Shown piece by piece: positions 12,601-23,104 of a stretch of DNA of 64,000 bases. The position numbers were made by a program, and so were the translations under genes. Position 1 is the first letter of the stretch. Each line of letters opens with the position of its first letter. The notes under the pieces are model-generated. The model had not been told where the DNA came from and did not search any database. It saw only the letters and a program-made list of their open reading frames with translations. Origin of the DNA: Ovis canadensis (lineage: Eukaryota > Chordata > Mammalia > Artiodactyla > Bovidae); contig NC_091254.1 in NCBI RefSeq assembly GCF_042477335.2, positions 99,597,001-99,661,000 on the forward strand, read 5' to 3'.

Positions 12601-15600
12601 GCAAAGCACTGGAATCCTGGATGGCGACAATCAACAGACGCAGCACTCAACTCACACGGCTGTTTAACTGCCAAGATAACATGCTAGGTTACCTGCTCAA
12701 AAGGCGCGTAGGATTAAAACCGTGAATCGCAAGAGAGGCAGCACGTGATACCAAGTCTTCTCATCTTCCTCACATTCTTATCCCAAGCTGTGCTGTTGAA
12801 ACAGTATTTAAAACCACCCCCTCCCCTGTTCCAGTGAAAGAACTGAGCCGTCCCTGCGTCACCGTGCGCGCACAGAGCTACAGAGACAGACACAGGCCTG
12901 GGCGCACGTGCACACTCTCAGGCTCTGACAAGGCTGACAACGCAGCGCAAGGTGATGCTGAAGGAAAATACGTACGCTCCTTCTTGATTTTCTCAGCTAC
13001 CAGAAATTCATCTCTTTCCACAGTTGGGGCGAAGTTGCTGCCAATGACACGCACGGCATACTGGAACTGCTGGGCCACGTCGGCTGGAAGGTAAGCAGAG
13101 GGTGCGAGTTACGGCCAATCAGGCTCGGCGGTGATCGCCTGACGCTCCCGCTTCTTCGAGACAGCCGCTGGGCAGCCACCTCCCACCTGCCCCAGGTCCT
13201 ACCGGAGTGGACCGAAGGGCCACAGGGCAACAGGATGAAGGACAAAAAGGAGTGTTTTATGGGCAAAGACAGCGGCGGGCCACCAAGCCTGGAAGCTCTC
13301 GGAGCCAGAAAACCAACTGGACAGATAATCCTAAGGAGCAGGCAGAGTCCCAGCCACACCACAGTACCTGCGGAGCAGGGGTCACTCACACGCGTGCACA
13401 CACACACACACACACACACACACCACGGTACCTGCGGAGCAGGGCTTACACACGCACGCACACATACATTCACGCACACCACGGTACTCAGGGCTTACTC
13501 ACGTGTGCGCGCACACACACACACACACACCAGGAGTGGCCACAAGCTGCCAACAGGGGCAGTAACTTTTGACCACATGTGCCATTCCAGATAAAGAGGG
13601 CGGCTTAAACACAGACGCGTGTCGCCACGCCCTTCAGACGCCCCACTAAACTTAGGAAAAGGGAGATTGAAGGCATAAAGCTACGAGAGCAAAGGAAACC
13701 AGGCGGATCAGTAAACCCTGCTGTTGGCCGAGTCTCACTGTCGGCTGGACCCGGGAGGGGAGGCGGGAGCGGGGGAGCTGGAGGACGACGGAAGGAGCGG
13801 CGGGCACTGCAGACAGGCTCGCTCTCGCCGGCTGGCACCCGGCCGTCGCAGCAGGCTCGCTGCGTTCTCTGTGGCTGACCAAGGCGGCCGTAAGGCGCGC
13901 TGACGGACCGCACGCGGCCCGAGGCCAAGCGGGTACAGCGGCACGGCAGTGCTGAGGCATCCCGGCTGTCACACGAGCACGGATCTACGACACGCGGGGC
14001 GAGAGGGCCTGGCCACCGCCGCCTTGGCTCATTTGCTCTCTCCCTCACCTGCTGACCCGGCTTCTCCCAGCATGTCCCTCCACGACCACGCCACAGCCTC
14101 CGGCCCGTCGCAGCATCCTGAGGAGCAGACGCCTGCTCCTCCTGCCCCTGGAGCGAACGCCCCCCCAGGCACGGCGGTCTGAGCAGAGCCCGGCTCACAG
14201 CACCAGCGAGGACCCGCTCAGGCCCACTGAGATCCTTGACCTCCCCCAGCTCCCAGACCGCTGCCCCGCTCCCCACAGCAGCGCGCACGCACACACACAC
14301 ACGCACAGCGTCTTCCTCGGACACCGGCACGCACAACGCTGGTACTGACACGGTGAGACACGTGGAGGGAAGAGCCCAAGGGAGGAACACGGAGTGCTCC
14401 CGTGGGCTCACGGGGCTCGAGGGGGATCTCCTTCCTCATGCTGCTCCACACGCAAACATTTTCCTACACAAGAATACTTTAATTTTATAAATATTAAAAG
14501 GGTCACTGAAATCACATATTTAAAAGGAGAGCTGTGTACCTATTTTAGTTAAAAATTATTTTTAGACTGCCAGGATCCTGAGCTCTGCAAACAACAGTCC
14601 ATTAACAGCATGCTCAGGGACGTCAGACAAAAATCCCCAGTCTAAGAGTTTTACAAGCGTCTGAATTTTCTCCAGCCACAAATCCAGGCCTCCTCGGTGC
14701 CAGAAGCACACCCTCATCTCCACACCCTCTCCACGTGTCCATGAGTCTCTCATGTCCCTCCCACCTCCGCAGCCACGCTGCAGTTTCCGTCTGTCCGCCA
14801 GCCACACTTCCAGTCTGTCTTTCCTGCTAATGATAAAATACTTGGAAAATCCATCAGCTTTTTCTTAAACCAATCCCCAGCCCAGATGCAGGTCAGAATG
14901 CCTGTGTGCCAGACACCACGGTCTCAGCAGACGGGGCGCACGGACTCAGAGCCAGCGCCACACTGAGAGGGTTTGCGGTGGAAAGGCCACCGGCGGACAC
15001 GGGGAGGCCACCCCTCCGCCACTGTCTGGCCACCAGCTCCTCTCCCCAGAGCAGCAGCGGTGCATCAGCTTCTCAGGGGTCACAGGCCACTCTGACCACA
15101 CAGCCAGCTGAAAAGCAACACTCAAAAACAAAACCAAAACACTGCTCTAGGTTGGTGGTTCTCAAGCTTCCCGATCTTAAGTCCCCTTTACACATCTAAG
15201 ACTGAGGCCCCTGGGAGTTTTTCTTTATGGGGTCACATCTATCTATACTGTATTAGAAATGTAAACCAAGACTATTTAAATACTAATTCCTTTAAAATAA
15301 CAACGAGCCCATTAAGTACAATTTTCAAGTGAAGACTAAACCTTTAAAAAGTAACATACCCATTAATCAACACTTAGTGAACATTTTAATAATACATGAC
15401 AAGTTTTAATGTATATCTAATAGACATTCATTTCCCCAAGAGTAAGACTATTCTTTATTTGGAACTTCATCGAGAGCTCTTCACCATCTTCAAAAATCAC
15501 AAAACCCACAGCAACACCACTTGCGGCCCATGAGCTACCAAGACACCCATCCCTGCCCGCACGGGGGCTCCCGCGACCCTCACACAGGGCTTCCAGGTCA

Positions 15601-17839
15601 GGTCATCGTCCGGCCACACTGTGCAGGGGACTGTAGCCCCACCTAAGCATTTGCACGAAACACTCAACCTAACAAACTCCTGCGCGTCTCCTTAATCTCC
15701 GACTAGAAACAGGGCTACAAAGTAAGGAAAGGAATGTTGCCTCTGGCAGAGGTGAAGCGATGTAACGTCAAGGACAATGTTTCCAAAGACAGAAATACTA
15801 CCCAAAGATGTCATAATAAGTAAAATGTTCTCCAGGGGAGGCTCAGGGGTGCTGAGACGTCCCCTGTCACTGGCTGGCACTGGGTGTTTCCAGCAAACCC
15901 ACAAGTGTTACAAGCAGGAAAAGGTGGGCAATAATGGTTACACTAACTTTATAAAAACATCAAGCACCATTAGAGCTCAGGGCTTGGTTTCTGAAGGTCT
16001 GCTGAGTACAACTACAAATTTTTAAAAATACTTTATGAAAAAGGAATTCATATGAAGCTCACATAAAAAGTAACAAGTGTCTACAGCTTTAATTTCATAG
16101 TCTTAGAAAAGCAATAAATCATAAAAGCATAAGGCCAGTTGTTTGTAACATCACTAGAAAATGAAGTAGTTAATCAAATGTTCTAGTTAGTGAACAAACA
16201 GAACACCCACTAATGAAATTCCTTTAAAATCTCAAACACTGTAAAGGCAGCAATTAGCACTGCTTCTTTCCTCATAAGGCAGAAGAAAGCAGAACAAGGG
16301 ACGCTATGAAAGACATAAATTCTTCAGGGAACAGAAGCACAATTTGGAAACGTGAATACAATTGTTTGGCAATCCTAGTTGTCCAGAACAGGGGAAAGAG
16401 AGCATCATTTTAGTGACTTTTACATTTTATTATGAGAGGATCTCATAAGTTATTTACTTTTTTTTCCTTGTAATTTTGTAGAAATGTAACTGACATATAT
16501 CACTCTGTAAGTTTAAGGTGTACAGGAGCCTATTTACTCTTAATTTAGACAAAATTCTAAATGAGAGGGTAGTGCACAACTTTCTGAAAAGAAGTTTTTC
16601 AGCCTCCTAGAATGGGTGAAGCTAAGTCAATCGACAGGATCCTCAGATGTTTAAAAAAAAAGTATTCTGAGAAACGCGATGGGCACTGTGAACGTCTTCA
16701 GAGAGTCCAGCTGTGACCACGGTAACTCAGGACCGTGCGGCTTCACTCAAGGACAACTGAGGGCCCGCTGCTTTAAAGCAAACCCCAATGAAACACGCCT
16801 GAGTCCTGACCACCAAGTTCAGTTCCCTGGCGTCTACGGGTATCCTCAGGTCTGGAAGATCCGGATGTCAAATCAGAAAGGCAACTCCGAGCGCGGGAAG
16901 CGCTGGAGGCAAACGACGAAGACAGCCAGGCCCCCCACCCGCCTCGAGACCTTGGCCCCGGGGTGCCGGGGACCCCGCTGTCTGCACTCGGGTCTGCGTT
17001 CCCTCCACAGCCCCCTGCCCCGCGCGCTTTTTCCGCAGACACGCCACTGCTCAACACTGAGAGCGCGCTGATTCTGCCGGCTCCCCTGCGCGGTCAGCAG
17101 CAAGCAGGAGGCCCTGTCTCCCGCTTTGCGCCAGCGGCACCTCGCGCAGAGCCTGCAGGCGGGGGAAGCCCAGGCTTCTCAGAGGACCCGAGCGGACACT
17201 GGAGCGAGACCCGCGTGGAGCCAGGGCCACTTCACGGGCTGAACCGAAACAGCCATCTTTCGCCAGGCAGGCTGCGCGGGAGCACAGGCGCCGGCCCACC
17301 GCCTCTGGGTAGCTCCAAGTCTCCCTGCAAAACCCGCAGACTCTTGCCCGCACCGTGGTGCCCGGCGGAAACCCGCAGACTCTTGCCCGCACCGTGGTGC
17401 CCGGCGGAAACCCGCAGACTCTTGCCCGCACCGTGGTGCCCGGCGGAAACCCGCAGACTCTTGCCCGCACCGTGGTGCCCGGCGGAAACCCGCAGACTCT
17501 TGCCCGCACCGTGGTGCCCGGGGGACGACAACGCCGCCTCCAGCGCCCGCAGCGCCCTCGCAAGGCCGCCGCGCCGCCCCCTGCCGCCGCGCGCGCCGAG
17601 ACGACGGGCAGCGACGCCCCGCGGGGGCCCGCTCCTCGCCCGCGTCCCCCGGGGCCCGCTCCTCGCCCGCGGCCGCCGTGACTCAGCCCGGCCCGGCCCC
17701 TCCCGCGGCCGCCCCGACCCTGAGGGCCCGGGGGCGCCTGGCAGCCGCCCGCAGCGCCGCTACCTTCGCTCCTGCCCAGGATCCGGCAGCACAGGCTCTG
17801 CAGCAGGACGTTGGGCGACTTCTGGTCCGGGGTGGCCAT
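3460..17839 (-). CDS. TUBGCP3: TUBGCP3, gamma-tubulin complex component 3 (5' half, 11 exons)
   Basis: GCP3 is a core subunit of the gamma-tubulin ring complex, which nucleates microtubules at centrosomes. It pairs with GCP2 to carry gamma-tubulin. Eleven minus-strand exons join in frame: 17764-17839, 12976-13083, 11429-11496, 9921-9998, 8445-8662, 7098-7270, 6271-6389, 5548-5673, 4587-4655, 4109-4241 and 3460-3626. They give 1,335 nt, or residues 1-445. The product begins [14 protein letters not shown] and follows the human protein as I remember it almost residue for residue. Residues 1-120 form the N-terminal helical region, which in this family binds MZT1. Residues 120-240 are a Ser/Pro-rich linker. 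The GCP N-terminal (GRIP1) domain starts near residue 245 and is cut by the window edge after residue 445. The start is the first ATG, within a CpG island. All introns are GT-AG. Exons 12 onward lie to the left of position 1 or were not seen. Confidence 0.95.
4109..4241 (-). CDS. TUBGCP3: TUBGCP3 exon 10
   Basis: Residues 346-389 plus one base: starts [11 protein letters not shown] and contains [14 protein letters not shown]. The acceptor is TTTTTCAG, with a second AG six bases later. The donor is AAG|GTCATT, the weakest match to consensus among the eleven. Confidence 0.94.
4587..4655 (-). CDS. TUBGCP3: TUBGCP3 exon 9
   Basis: Residues 323-345, starting [10 protein letters not shown] and ending SVLHSQ. 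It is 69 nt and phase 0 at both ends, so skipping it would keep the frame. The donor is CAG|GTAAGC. Confidence 0.95.
4984..5112 (+). mobile_element. Bov-tA SINE
   Basis: The 3' half of the ruminant Bov-tA/Bov-A2 family, with CACCCCACTCCAGTGCTCC, CCCATGGACAGAGGAGCCTG and a GAGTCGGACACGAC end, in intron 9 of TUBGCP3. It runs directly into a CA-rich tail. Confidence 0.92.
5113..5176. repeat. (CA)n microsatellite at SINE tail
   Basis: About 64 bp of CA interrupted by CG steps (CACGCACGCACACACG pattern), directly following the Bov-tA. Length polymorphism is likely. Confidence 0.9.
5548..5673 (-). CDS. TUBGCP3: TUBGCP3 exon 8
   Basis: Residues 281-322 (126 nt, phase 0 at both ends). It contains [11 protein letters not shown] and ends SFGLVGQ. 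The acceptor is TTTTTAG and the donor is CAG|GTGTGT. Confidence 0.95.
6271..6389 (-). CDS. TUBGCP3: TUBGCP3 exon 7 (start of GCP N-terminal domain)
   Basis: Residues 241-280, including [18 protein letters not shown]. This is the first helix block of the GCP N-terminal (GRIP1) domain. It ends NCYKVEGK. The donor is AAG|GTACGG. Confidence 0.95.
7098..7270 (-). CDS. TUBGCP3: TUBGCP3 exon 6
   Basis: Residues 183-240 plus one base. It contains [18 protein letters not shown] and a Ser/Thr-rich tail just before the GRIP1 domain. The acceptor is CTTTTCAG and the donor is GCG|GTGAGT. Confidence 0.94.
8445..8662 (-). CDS. TUBGCP3: TUBGCP3 exon 5
   Basis: Residues 111-182 plus two bases. It begins [15 protein letters not shown] and runs into the low-complexity Ser/Gly and Pro stretch of the linker ([10 protein letters not shown]). 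This linker differs most from the human protein as I remember it, as expected for a flexible segment. The donor is GGG|GTAAGC. Confidence 0.94.
8857..8986. repeat. 31-bp minisatellite, 4 copies, in TUBGCP3 intron 4
   Basis: Four copies of a 31-bp unit containing GCGGGCCCTGCGCACGC and TCTGCTGA, with small substitutions (for example CGCACGCTG to ACACGCCG), plus a partial fifth. They lie about 200 bp 5' of exon 5 in the gene's sense. Confidence 0.92.
9921..9998 (-). CDS. TUBGCP3: TUBGCP3 exon 4
   Basis: Residues 85-110, starting [13 protein letters not shown] and ending RRQPSK. It is 78 nt and in frame at both ends. The acceptor is CTCAACAG and the donor is AAG|GTGAGG. Confidence 0.95.
10895..11062 (-). 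mobile_element. Bov-tA SINE, reverse
   Basis: Reverse-oriented Bov-tA: GCTCAGTCGTGTCTGACCC, CCAGAATACTGGAGTGGG and CCAGGGATCGAACCCAGG. It lies in intron 3 of TUBGCP3, in the same sense as the gene's RNA. Confidence 0.92.
11429..11496 (-). CDS. TUBGCP3: TUBGCP3 exon 3
   Basis: Residues 62-84, containing [14 protein letters not shown]. The acceptor is CCTTGCAG. The donor is CAG|GTACGT. The 68 nt restore phase 0. Confidence 0.95.
12976..13083 (-). CDS. TUBGCP3: TUBGCP3 exon 2
   Basis: Encodes residues 26-61 (begins [11 protein letters not shown], ends EKIKKE) plus one base. The acceptor is CTTCCAG. The donor is GAGC|GTACGT. Its length of 108 nt keeps phase 1 at both ends. Confidence 0.95.
13396..13531. 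repeat. (CA)n microsatellite cluster
   Basis: Two pure CA runs (13396-13424 and 13511-13531) are separated by a partly duplicated block containing CACGGTACCTGCGGAGCAGG. That block occurs once more just upstream of the first run in diverged form. Intron 1 of TUBGCP3. Confidence 0.85.
14287..14308. repeat. Short (CA)n run
   Basis: CA run in a GC-rich part of intron 1. Confidence 0.8.
15150..15490 (+). mobile_element. Ancient DNA-transposon fragment (hAT-like)
   Basis: Begins GGTTCTCAAGCTTCCCGATC, followed by CCCCTTTACAC and an AT-rich body with ATTAGAAATGTAAA. This resembles a pan-mammalian MER1-type element as I remember it. The subfamily is uncertain. Intron 1 of TUBGCP3. Confidence 0.45.
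16455..16530 (-). mobile_element. L1 3' tail remnant
   Basis: A short reverse L1 tail: AATGTAACTGACATATATC followed by GTTTAAGGTGTACAG. Little else can be said. Confidence 0.4.
17331..17525. repeat. 39-bp minisatellite, 5 copies, in TUBGCP3 intron 1
   Basis: Five nearly identical 39-bp units start at 17331, 17370, 17409, 17448 and 17487, each containing GCACCGTGGTGCCCGGCGG. Because 39 is a multiple of 3, the array is open in several frames (13-residue unit) without being a gene. It starts about 240 bp inside intron 1. Confidence 0.95.
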
Positions 17840-18150
17840 CCTCGCCCGGGGCTGCCCGCGCCGGCCCCGCGGGCTCCCGGCTCCCCCACCGGCTAAGGCC
17901 CCGCGGGCAGCGCCGGCAAGAAGGGCGCCATTTTAACGGAACCCGCCGAAACGCGCGCCCCTCCCACAATGCCCCGCTTCTTCCGGGCGCGCGGGGCCGC
18001 GGGGGCGCAGGCCTCAGAGTTCCCCCCGAGCACTGCGGCCACGGCAGAAGAGTTCCGGCCCCAGGCGTGGCAGCCGCTCACGCCCAGGGCGCTCAGACGC
18101 CCCCAGACGCGCCCGGCAGAGAGCCTGAGCCTGCAGGGAGCGCTGGGCGC
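17540..18150 (-). promoter_or_regulatory. TUBGCP3: TUBGCP3 CpG-island promoter and 5' UTR
   Basis: A dense CpG block surrounds the start codon, and no TATA box is visible. Upstream of the ATG lie a YY1-like GCGCCATTTT (17925-17934), a ZNF143-like CTCCCACAATGCC (17961-17973) and an ETS-like CTTCCGG core near 17980-17986. This set is typical of housekeeping promoters. The transcription start is probably between about 17900 and 17990. Factor binding is inferred from motif resemblance only. Confidence 0.7.
17764..17839 (-). CDS. TUBGCP3: TUBGCP3 exon 1 (coding part)
   Basis: Residues 1-25 plus the first base of codon 26. The ATG is at 17839-17837. The donor reads GAAG|GTAGCG, with GT at 17763-17762. 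The 5' UTR continues upstream into the CpG island. Confidence 0.95.
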
Positions 18151-18302
18151 CCGGGAGCGCCTTCACGGGGCTCGCCGATTTTACAAGGGCGTGGGCTCCG
18201 CTTTCATTTGGGGTGGAAGAAGCCCGCTTATGGAAGCACGAGGGTGTTAGGATTGTCTGCACTGGCGGAGCATCCGCACCTGCCCCAGTGTCTCGTTATT
18301 TT

Positions 18303-18550
18303 TCGGTCGCTCAGTCGTGTCGGCCCTGCGACCCATGGACCGCAGCACGCCAGGCCCCCCTGTCCACCACCAGCCCCCGGAGCTTGACCCCTGTCCGTTG
18401 AGTCGTGATGCCATCCGACCATCTCAGCCTCTGTCGTCCCCTTCTCCTCCTGCCTTCAATCTTTCCCAGCATCAGGGGCCTTTCAAATGAGTCAGTTCTT
18501 CGCATCGGGCGGTCAGAGTATCGCAGCTTCGGCATCAGTCCTTTCTGGCT
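18303..18550 (-). mobile_element. BovB LINE 3' fragment
   Basis: Reverse-oriented end of BovB ORF2 and 3' region: GCTCAGTCGTGTCGGCC, CTCTGTCGTCCCCTTCTCC and CCCAGCATCAGGGGCC. Noticeably diverged. It lies about 350-450 bp upstream of the TUBGCP3 promoter region. Confidence 0.88.
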
Positions 18551-19488
18551 CCTCTTAAGAGCGGTGTTGGCTCCTCCCCACCCCCAGCTGAGGCTCCAAC
18601 ACTGAGTCAGACAAGACTTAGCTATTGAACAACAACAGCAACGCCCTCAGCCCCAGACAACTAATCACACAGCAGTGGGAGACGGGGCGGGCCTTTGGAC
18701 CACCGAAAAGGCTTATATGACCGTGTGGCTTCTTGGGACAGAGACCTACGGATGACAAGACAGGGGGGATTTCAGCAGCCACGGTGATGGGGGTTGACTG
18801 CTGCGGTGATGGCTGCAGAGAGACCGCGTGGTGTGGACTGTGCTGCGGAAAGCTGGGGCCCTTGCATTTCTAGCTAGAGGCGTAGGTGTGGACAGAACCA
18901 GAGAGCCCAGTAACAGCCGGAGAAGAAGTCTCTTATTCTGTACCTGCAGAGTCATCAGAACTGAGGACCAGACTCGGATCCTGATTGTTTGAGTTGTAAA
19001 TTATGATGTGAGTTGAATACACAGGCCTACCGAGTCTCTCCTATTAAGGATGGCTTGCTAATTAAGAAGAAGTGGACCCTGAGATTTGGGGTGGAAATGT
19101 TTGAGTAAAACGTGAAAACCCAAACAGCCTGAACCTTCCTCAACACAGCAGGATCCCGTCCCCGTGTGTGTGCAGAGTCTGGCCTTTCCTCGATTTGCTA
19201 AAGAACCAGGATGGCTCTTCTCAGTGGCAAATAAAGCAGAATTCAAAATGACTCGAATTATCCAGAAGAAGGGATGAAAGAGTGGACAAACAAAAACCAT
19301 AGAGGAAAACAGAAAGCAGACTTTCGGAACTGTTCGTAAATCCAGCCTGCCCACAGTAATGGCTGCAGCAAGCGTGATGGTGGATGAAACATGCTGTCAG
19401 AAGGCCGAGGTCGGCAGAATGAGCGAAGGAAAAGAGCAGGGCTTAATCACAGGTCACGTGAGGACCGATTTAATACAGAGACGTGCAT
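18551..19488. other. Intergenic, between BovB fragments
   Basis: No gene seen. Possible unassigned old repeat sequence around 18.65-19.05 kb. Confidence 0.45.
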
Positions 19489-20062
19489 TCAGCTCAGCTC
19501 AGTGCAGTCGCTCAGTCCTGTCCGACTCTCGGCGACCCCATGAATCGCAGCACGCCAGGCCTCCCTGTCCATCACCAACTCCCGGAGTTCACTCAGACTC
19601 ACGTCCATCGAGTCCATGATGCCATCCAGCCGTCTCATCCTCTGTCGTCCCCTTCTCCTCCCGCCTCCAATCCCTCCCAGCATCAGAGTCTTTTCCAATG
19701 AGTCAACTCTTCGCATGAGGTGGCCAAAGTACTGGAGTTTCAGCTTTAGCATCATTCCTTCCAAAGAAATCCCAGGGCTGATCTCCTTCAGAATGGACTG
19801 GTTGGATCTCCTTGCAGTCCAAGGGACTCTCGAGAGTCTTCTCCAACACCACAGTTCAAAAGCATCAATTCTTCGGCACTCAGCCTTCTTCACAGTCCAA
19901 CTCTCACATCCATACATGACCACTGGAAAAACCGTAGCCTTGACTAGACAGACCTTAGTCGGCAAAGTAATGTCTCTGCTTTTGAATATGCTGTCTAGGT
20001 TGGTCATAACTTTTCTTTCAAGGGCTAAGCATCTTTTAATTTCATGGCTGCAGTCACGTACA
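19489..20062 (-). mobile_element. BovB LINE 3' fragment, 5'-truncated
   Basis: About 570 bp of BovB, reverse-oriented. On the minus strand the ORF2 C-terminus is still readable ([19 protein letters not shown], then [18 protein letters not shown]). The copy lacks the reverse-transcriptase core, so it is a dead 5'-truncated insertion. Confidence 0.94.
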
Positions 20063-20704
20063 TTGGTTGGCAGTAAATGAGCAGAGAAAAGATATACCAT
20101 GGGAACAGCGAGTGTAGCGAGGCTGGAGTGGTCACATTAACGTCAGGTAGAATACACTTGGAGACAAGGAGTGTCCGAGGCAGAGTGGGGCGTCTCGTGC
20201 TGCTGAAAGGGCCAGTTCGTTGGGAAGACGCACCCGTGACTGCGTGTGTGCCTGAGGACAGGCCTGCAGAATACGTGGGGCCAGTGGGGCTTACAGACGT
20301 GACGGGTGAGGATGTAAGTACCTCATTTTCCACCAAAATTTTTTAAAAAGTGTGAAACTGGATGAAATTGCCCAAATGAACCAAGACATGGCACATGGGA
20401 TCAACCAGAGATGGACCACAAATTGGCAAGCACTCGCTCCTGAAGAAGCGATGTCTCTAGGGAGACACGTGCACCCGTGGTCTCACCAGGGCTGTTCCAG
20501 GCCCACCGCACAACGGGAGCCGGGAGAGTGTGTGCCCCCGTGCAGGGCGGCTGCAGACTGTCAGCTGAGGTCCCAGAAAGGGCAGGCTCCGGCGAAAAGC
20601 CGTGGCTCACCAGGTGAGCTGAGAGCGTGGCACTGCAGCCCAAGCTAAGCCCAGAGTTGGGCGCCCACTTGGTGCAAGTGGCAGCCCCACCAGGATCTTT
20701 ATGC

Positions 20705-21065
20705 TGTGAGCATGGGTTTCATGTCACCTTGACTGGGCCGTGGTGCCCAGACATGTGGTCAGACACTGTTCTAGGTGTTTCTGAGAGAGCGTTTGGGGGA
20801 TGAGATTTACATGGAAATAGTGGCCTTTGAGGAAATGGTGTGAGTGGGCCACACCTGATCAGTTGAAGGCCGGAGTAGAACAAAAGTCTGACCCTTCTCA
20901 AGAAGGTGGGAGTCTGCCAGCAGGCGGCCTTCAGACTCAAGCTGCAGCACCAACTCTTCTCTGGTTCCCCAGCCTGCAGCCCACCCTGCAGACTGTGGAC
21001 TCACCAGCCCCACACTCATGCGAGCCAGTCCCTTGGAATAACTCAAGCTCTTTCCCTCGCTCTAG
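20705..21065 (+). mobile_element. Ancient interspersed repeat, class uncertain
   Basis: The string CACCTTGACTGGGCC, then GTGCCCAGACATGTGGTC and GGCCTTCAGACTCAAGCTGC, resembles an old pan-mammalian repeat (MaLR/ERVL LTR or L1 3' region). I cannot assign the family from memory. Confidence 0.4.
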
Positions 21066-21789
21066 ACAGATGATACAGTAGAATATAGAACAGTAAAAAA
21101 ACAAATCATCGATTAAAAATAGGAAAGAAAAGTGAACACAGAACAGGAGGAATGAGAAAACGTTTCAAGAAGGTATGTTGAAGCCAGAATTGGTCACAAA
21201 TGGCTTAGACATAAATGCGCTAAGTCCGCAGAGGCGAGGCACAGTCCTAACCGCAGCTCGCGAAGGCTGCAGTGCATCTGGGCGTCTCCCTGCCGCTGTG
21301 ACCTCGGTCGGCTGCCCTTGGCAGCGTTGGTTGCTTCTCTCTTTCTTGCTCTTGCTCTTTGGGAGGCCGTCACCGTGCAGCCCGGCTGCAGGGAGGAGGG
21401 CGCTGTGGTCCCCTCCCCTCGGCGTGGAATATTCACGCAGATTCTTTAAATTTCTTCTGCGTGCAGATTAGTTTATTCGCCCGTACTTGTTCGTTCATTC
21501 AACGACGCGCTTCCATCGCTATGCACTTGTGGGTGCTCGTCATCACCCATCTTCCTGCTCAGACGGTTCCAGCCTTGGCCCCGGGAGCCCTCTCAGGCGA
21601 CTGCTGTGGCCCTGTGACATTCCCACGTGGCTGTGAGTTCTTAAAAAATAACAAGTAGACAGTGGGTTTTAGTGTCCTTTTGGACTTAGAGAAAACTGAG
21701 TAGATGGCACAGAAGCGCTCACGCCCCCATCCGCCCGGGCACACAGTCTCCCCTGTTACGAACCTTCTTAATTTGGTCGTTTGGGGCTG

Positions 21790-22076
21790 TGCCGGACCCT
21801 TGTTGCTCAGCGTGGGCTCCTCTCTCGTTGTGGCGGATGGTGCCGCTCCTCACTGCAGGGCCTTCCCTTGCCGCGGAGCACAGGCTCCAGGGGCAAAGAC
21901 CTCAGCGGCTACAGCACACGGGCGTGGCAGGCGGGCTCCAGAGCAGGGCTGCCACAGTGCTTGCCACACGAGGGCTTGGTCCTTCCAAGGCGTGTGGCGT
22001 CTTCCCAGACTGTGGATCGAGCCCACGTCCCCTGCGTTGGCAGGTGGATTCTTATCCCCTGCACCGTCAATAAGCC
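21790..22076 (-). mobile_element. CHR-type tRNA-derived SINE, reverse
   Basis: Ends with the reversed tRNA-like head: GATCGAGCCCACGTCCCCTG, then TTGGCAGGTGGATTCTTATC. This is the cetartiodactyl CHR pattern. The body is diverged. Confidence 0.7.
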
Positions 22077-23066
22077 CTACTACCCGCGTTAGGGCGGTGT
22101 ACGATTAATGGAGCAACGTGGACACGTTATTGCTAACTGAAGTCCAAAGTCTATGTTAGCCCAGTGCTTTGGGGTGATGGATGTTGCGAGAAGACGGTGG
22201 ATTCCGTGGCCATAAGCCGCTGCGTTTCTCCCTTCATCTGAGGCTGAGTCCCATGGGAGACAGTTTCCACGCCTGGCTTCTCACCTTCCCTTCATCGCCA
22301 TGTGACAAGGTGCTTGCTCTTCCTTCCCCTTGACCCGGGCCAGATTTAAAATTCTCTCATTTCCTATCTTCCACGTCACATTTGACATGGTTGGAAAAAC
22401 GCATTGAAGCCACCTCCAAGGAAAGCTTTGTGATTCCCGAGCTTTTGGTACCCAACTCCATCATTATAAAAATTGTTAGTGACTGACTGACTGCAACTAG
22501 TGAACAGGCTTTCAAATTCCAGTGAACTTTTCAATTAATATTCACTCTTCTTTTTCGAGACCATAATGATCTGCTGTTCTGACATCAGATCAACAGAGAG
22601 AAACTCCAGTTAAGCTTTGAAGACGCACGTATCTCAGGAACTTGTCATCCAGCCCTTGTGAGTCAACGGATAAATCACTTTAGAAGTCAAGAAGTCTTTT
22701 GAGCCACTGTCCATTCTGTTTTCTTGTTTTGTGAGTGTGTTATGCTTCTTCTCACACGTCGAAAGAATTGGCCTCGGTTTTCAAAGGCTGACACCTGACA
22801 CCTTTGCTGTACACACCACCAGGCCTGAGTCCTAACTTTCCTTCTCAGCCCAGCTTGGGAAGCAGAAACCCTCCACCCACCCTGTTTTCCAGCATAGTTT
22901 TTGCCTGCGTTCTTTGATCTTCTTTCTCTGTATTTACAGTGTTTGAAGCATATCACGTTTTTTTAATATGGTGTTCAACTGGAATGTTGCTTCTTTGATT
23001 TTAAACATATTTTAAATTAATTTTAAAACACTTGTAAAAGAAAATAAATGACTTTTCATAACAGGG

Positions 23067-23067
<1 letters not shown>
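22077..23067. other. Intergenic, AT-rich
   Basis: No gene or classifiable repeat recognised. Confidence 0.5.

Positions 23068-23104
<37 letters not shown>
23068..23104. repeat. (GCT)n microsatellite
   Basis: About twelve perfect TGC/GCT triplets at the 3' tail of the adjoining Bov-A2 SINE, a common arrangement for this family. A 60-codon polyalanine frame over it is an artefact. Confidence 0.97.

Larger units (their letters stand above)
8987..12975. other. TUBGCP3 introns 2-4, apart from exons 3 and 4
   Basis: Introns around exon 4 (9921-9998) and exon 3 (11429-11496). Apart from the SINE at 10895-11062 I see nothing but single-copy sequence. Confidence 0.5.
13084..17330. other. TUBGCP3 intron 1, long first intron
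   Basis: A 4.7-kb intron. It has a CpG-rich patch at about 13.74-14.0 kb, CA runs, a DNA-transposon fragment, an AT-rich stretch at 15.2-16.6 kb, then GC-rich sequence rising to the promoter. No second promoter or RNA gene was recognised. Confidence 0.5.

Noticed and set aside
16963..18387. 474-codon open frame on the + strand across the TUBGCP3 promoter
   Set aside because: It is antisense to exon 1, spans a CpG island and a 39-bp array, and has Pro/Arg/Ala-rich composition without domain features. GC content and the array explain it.
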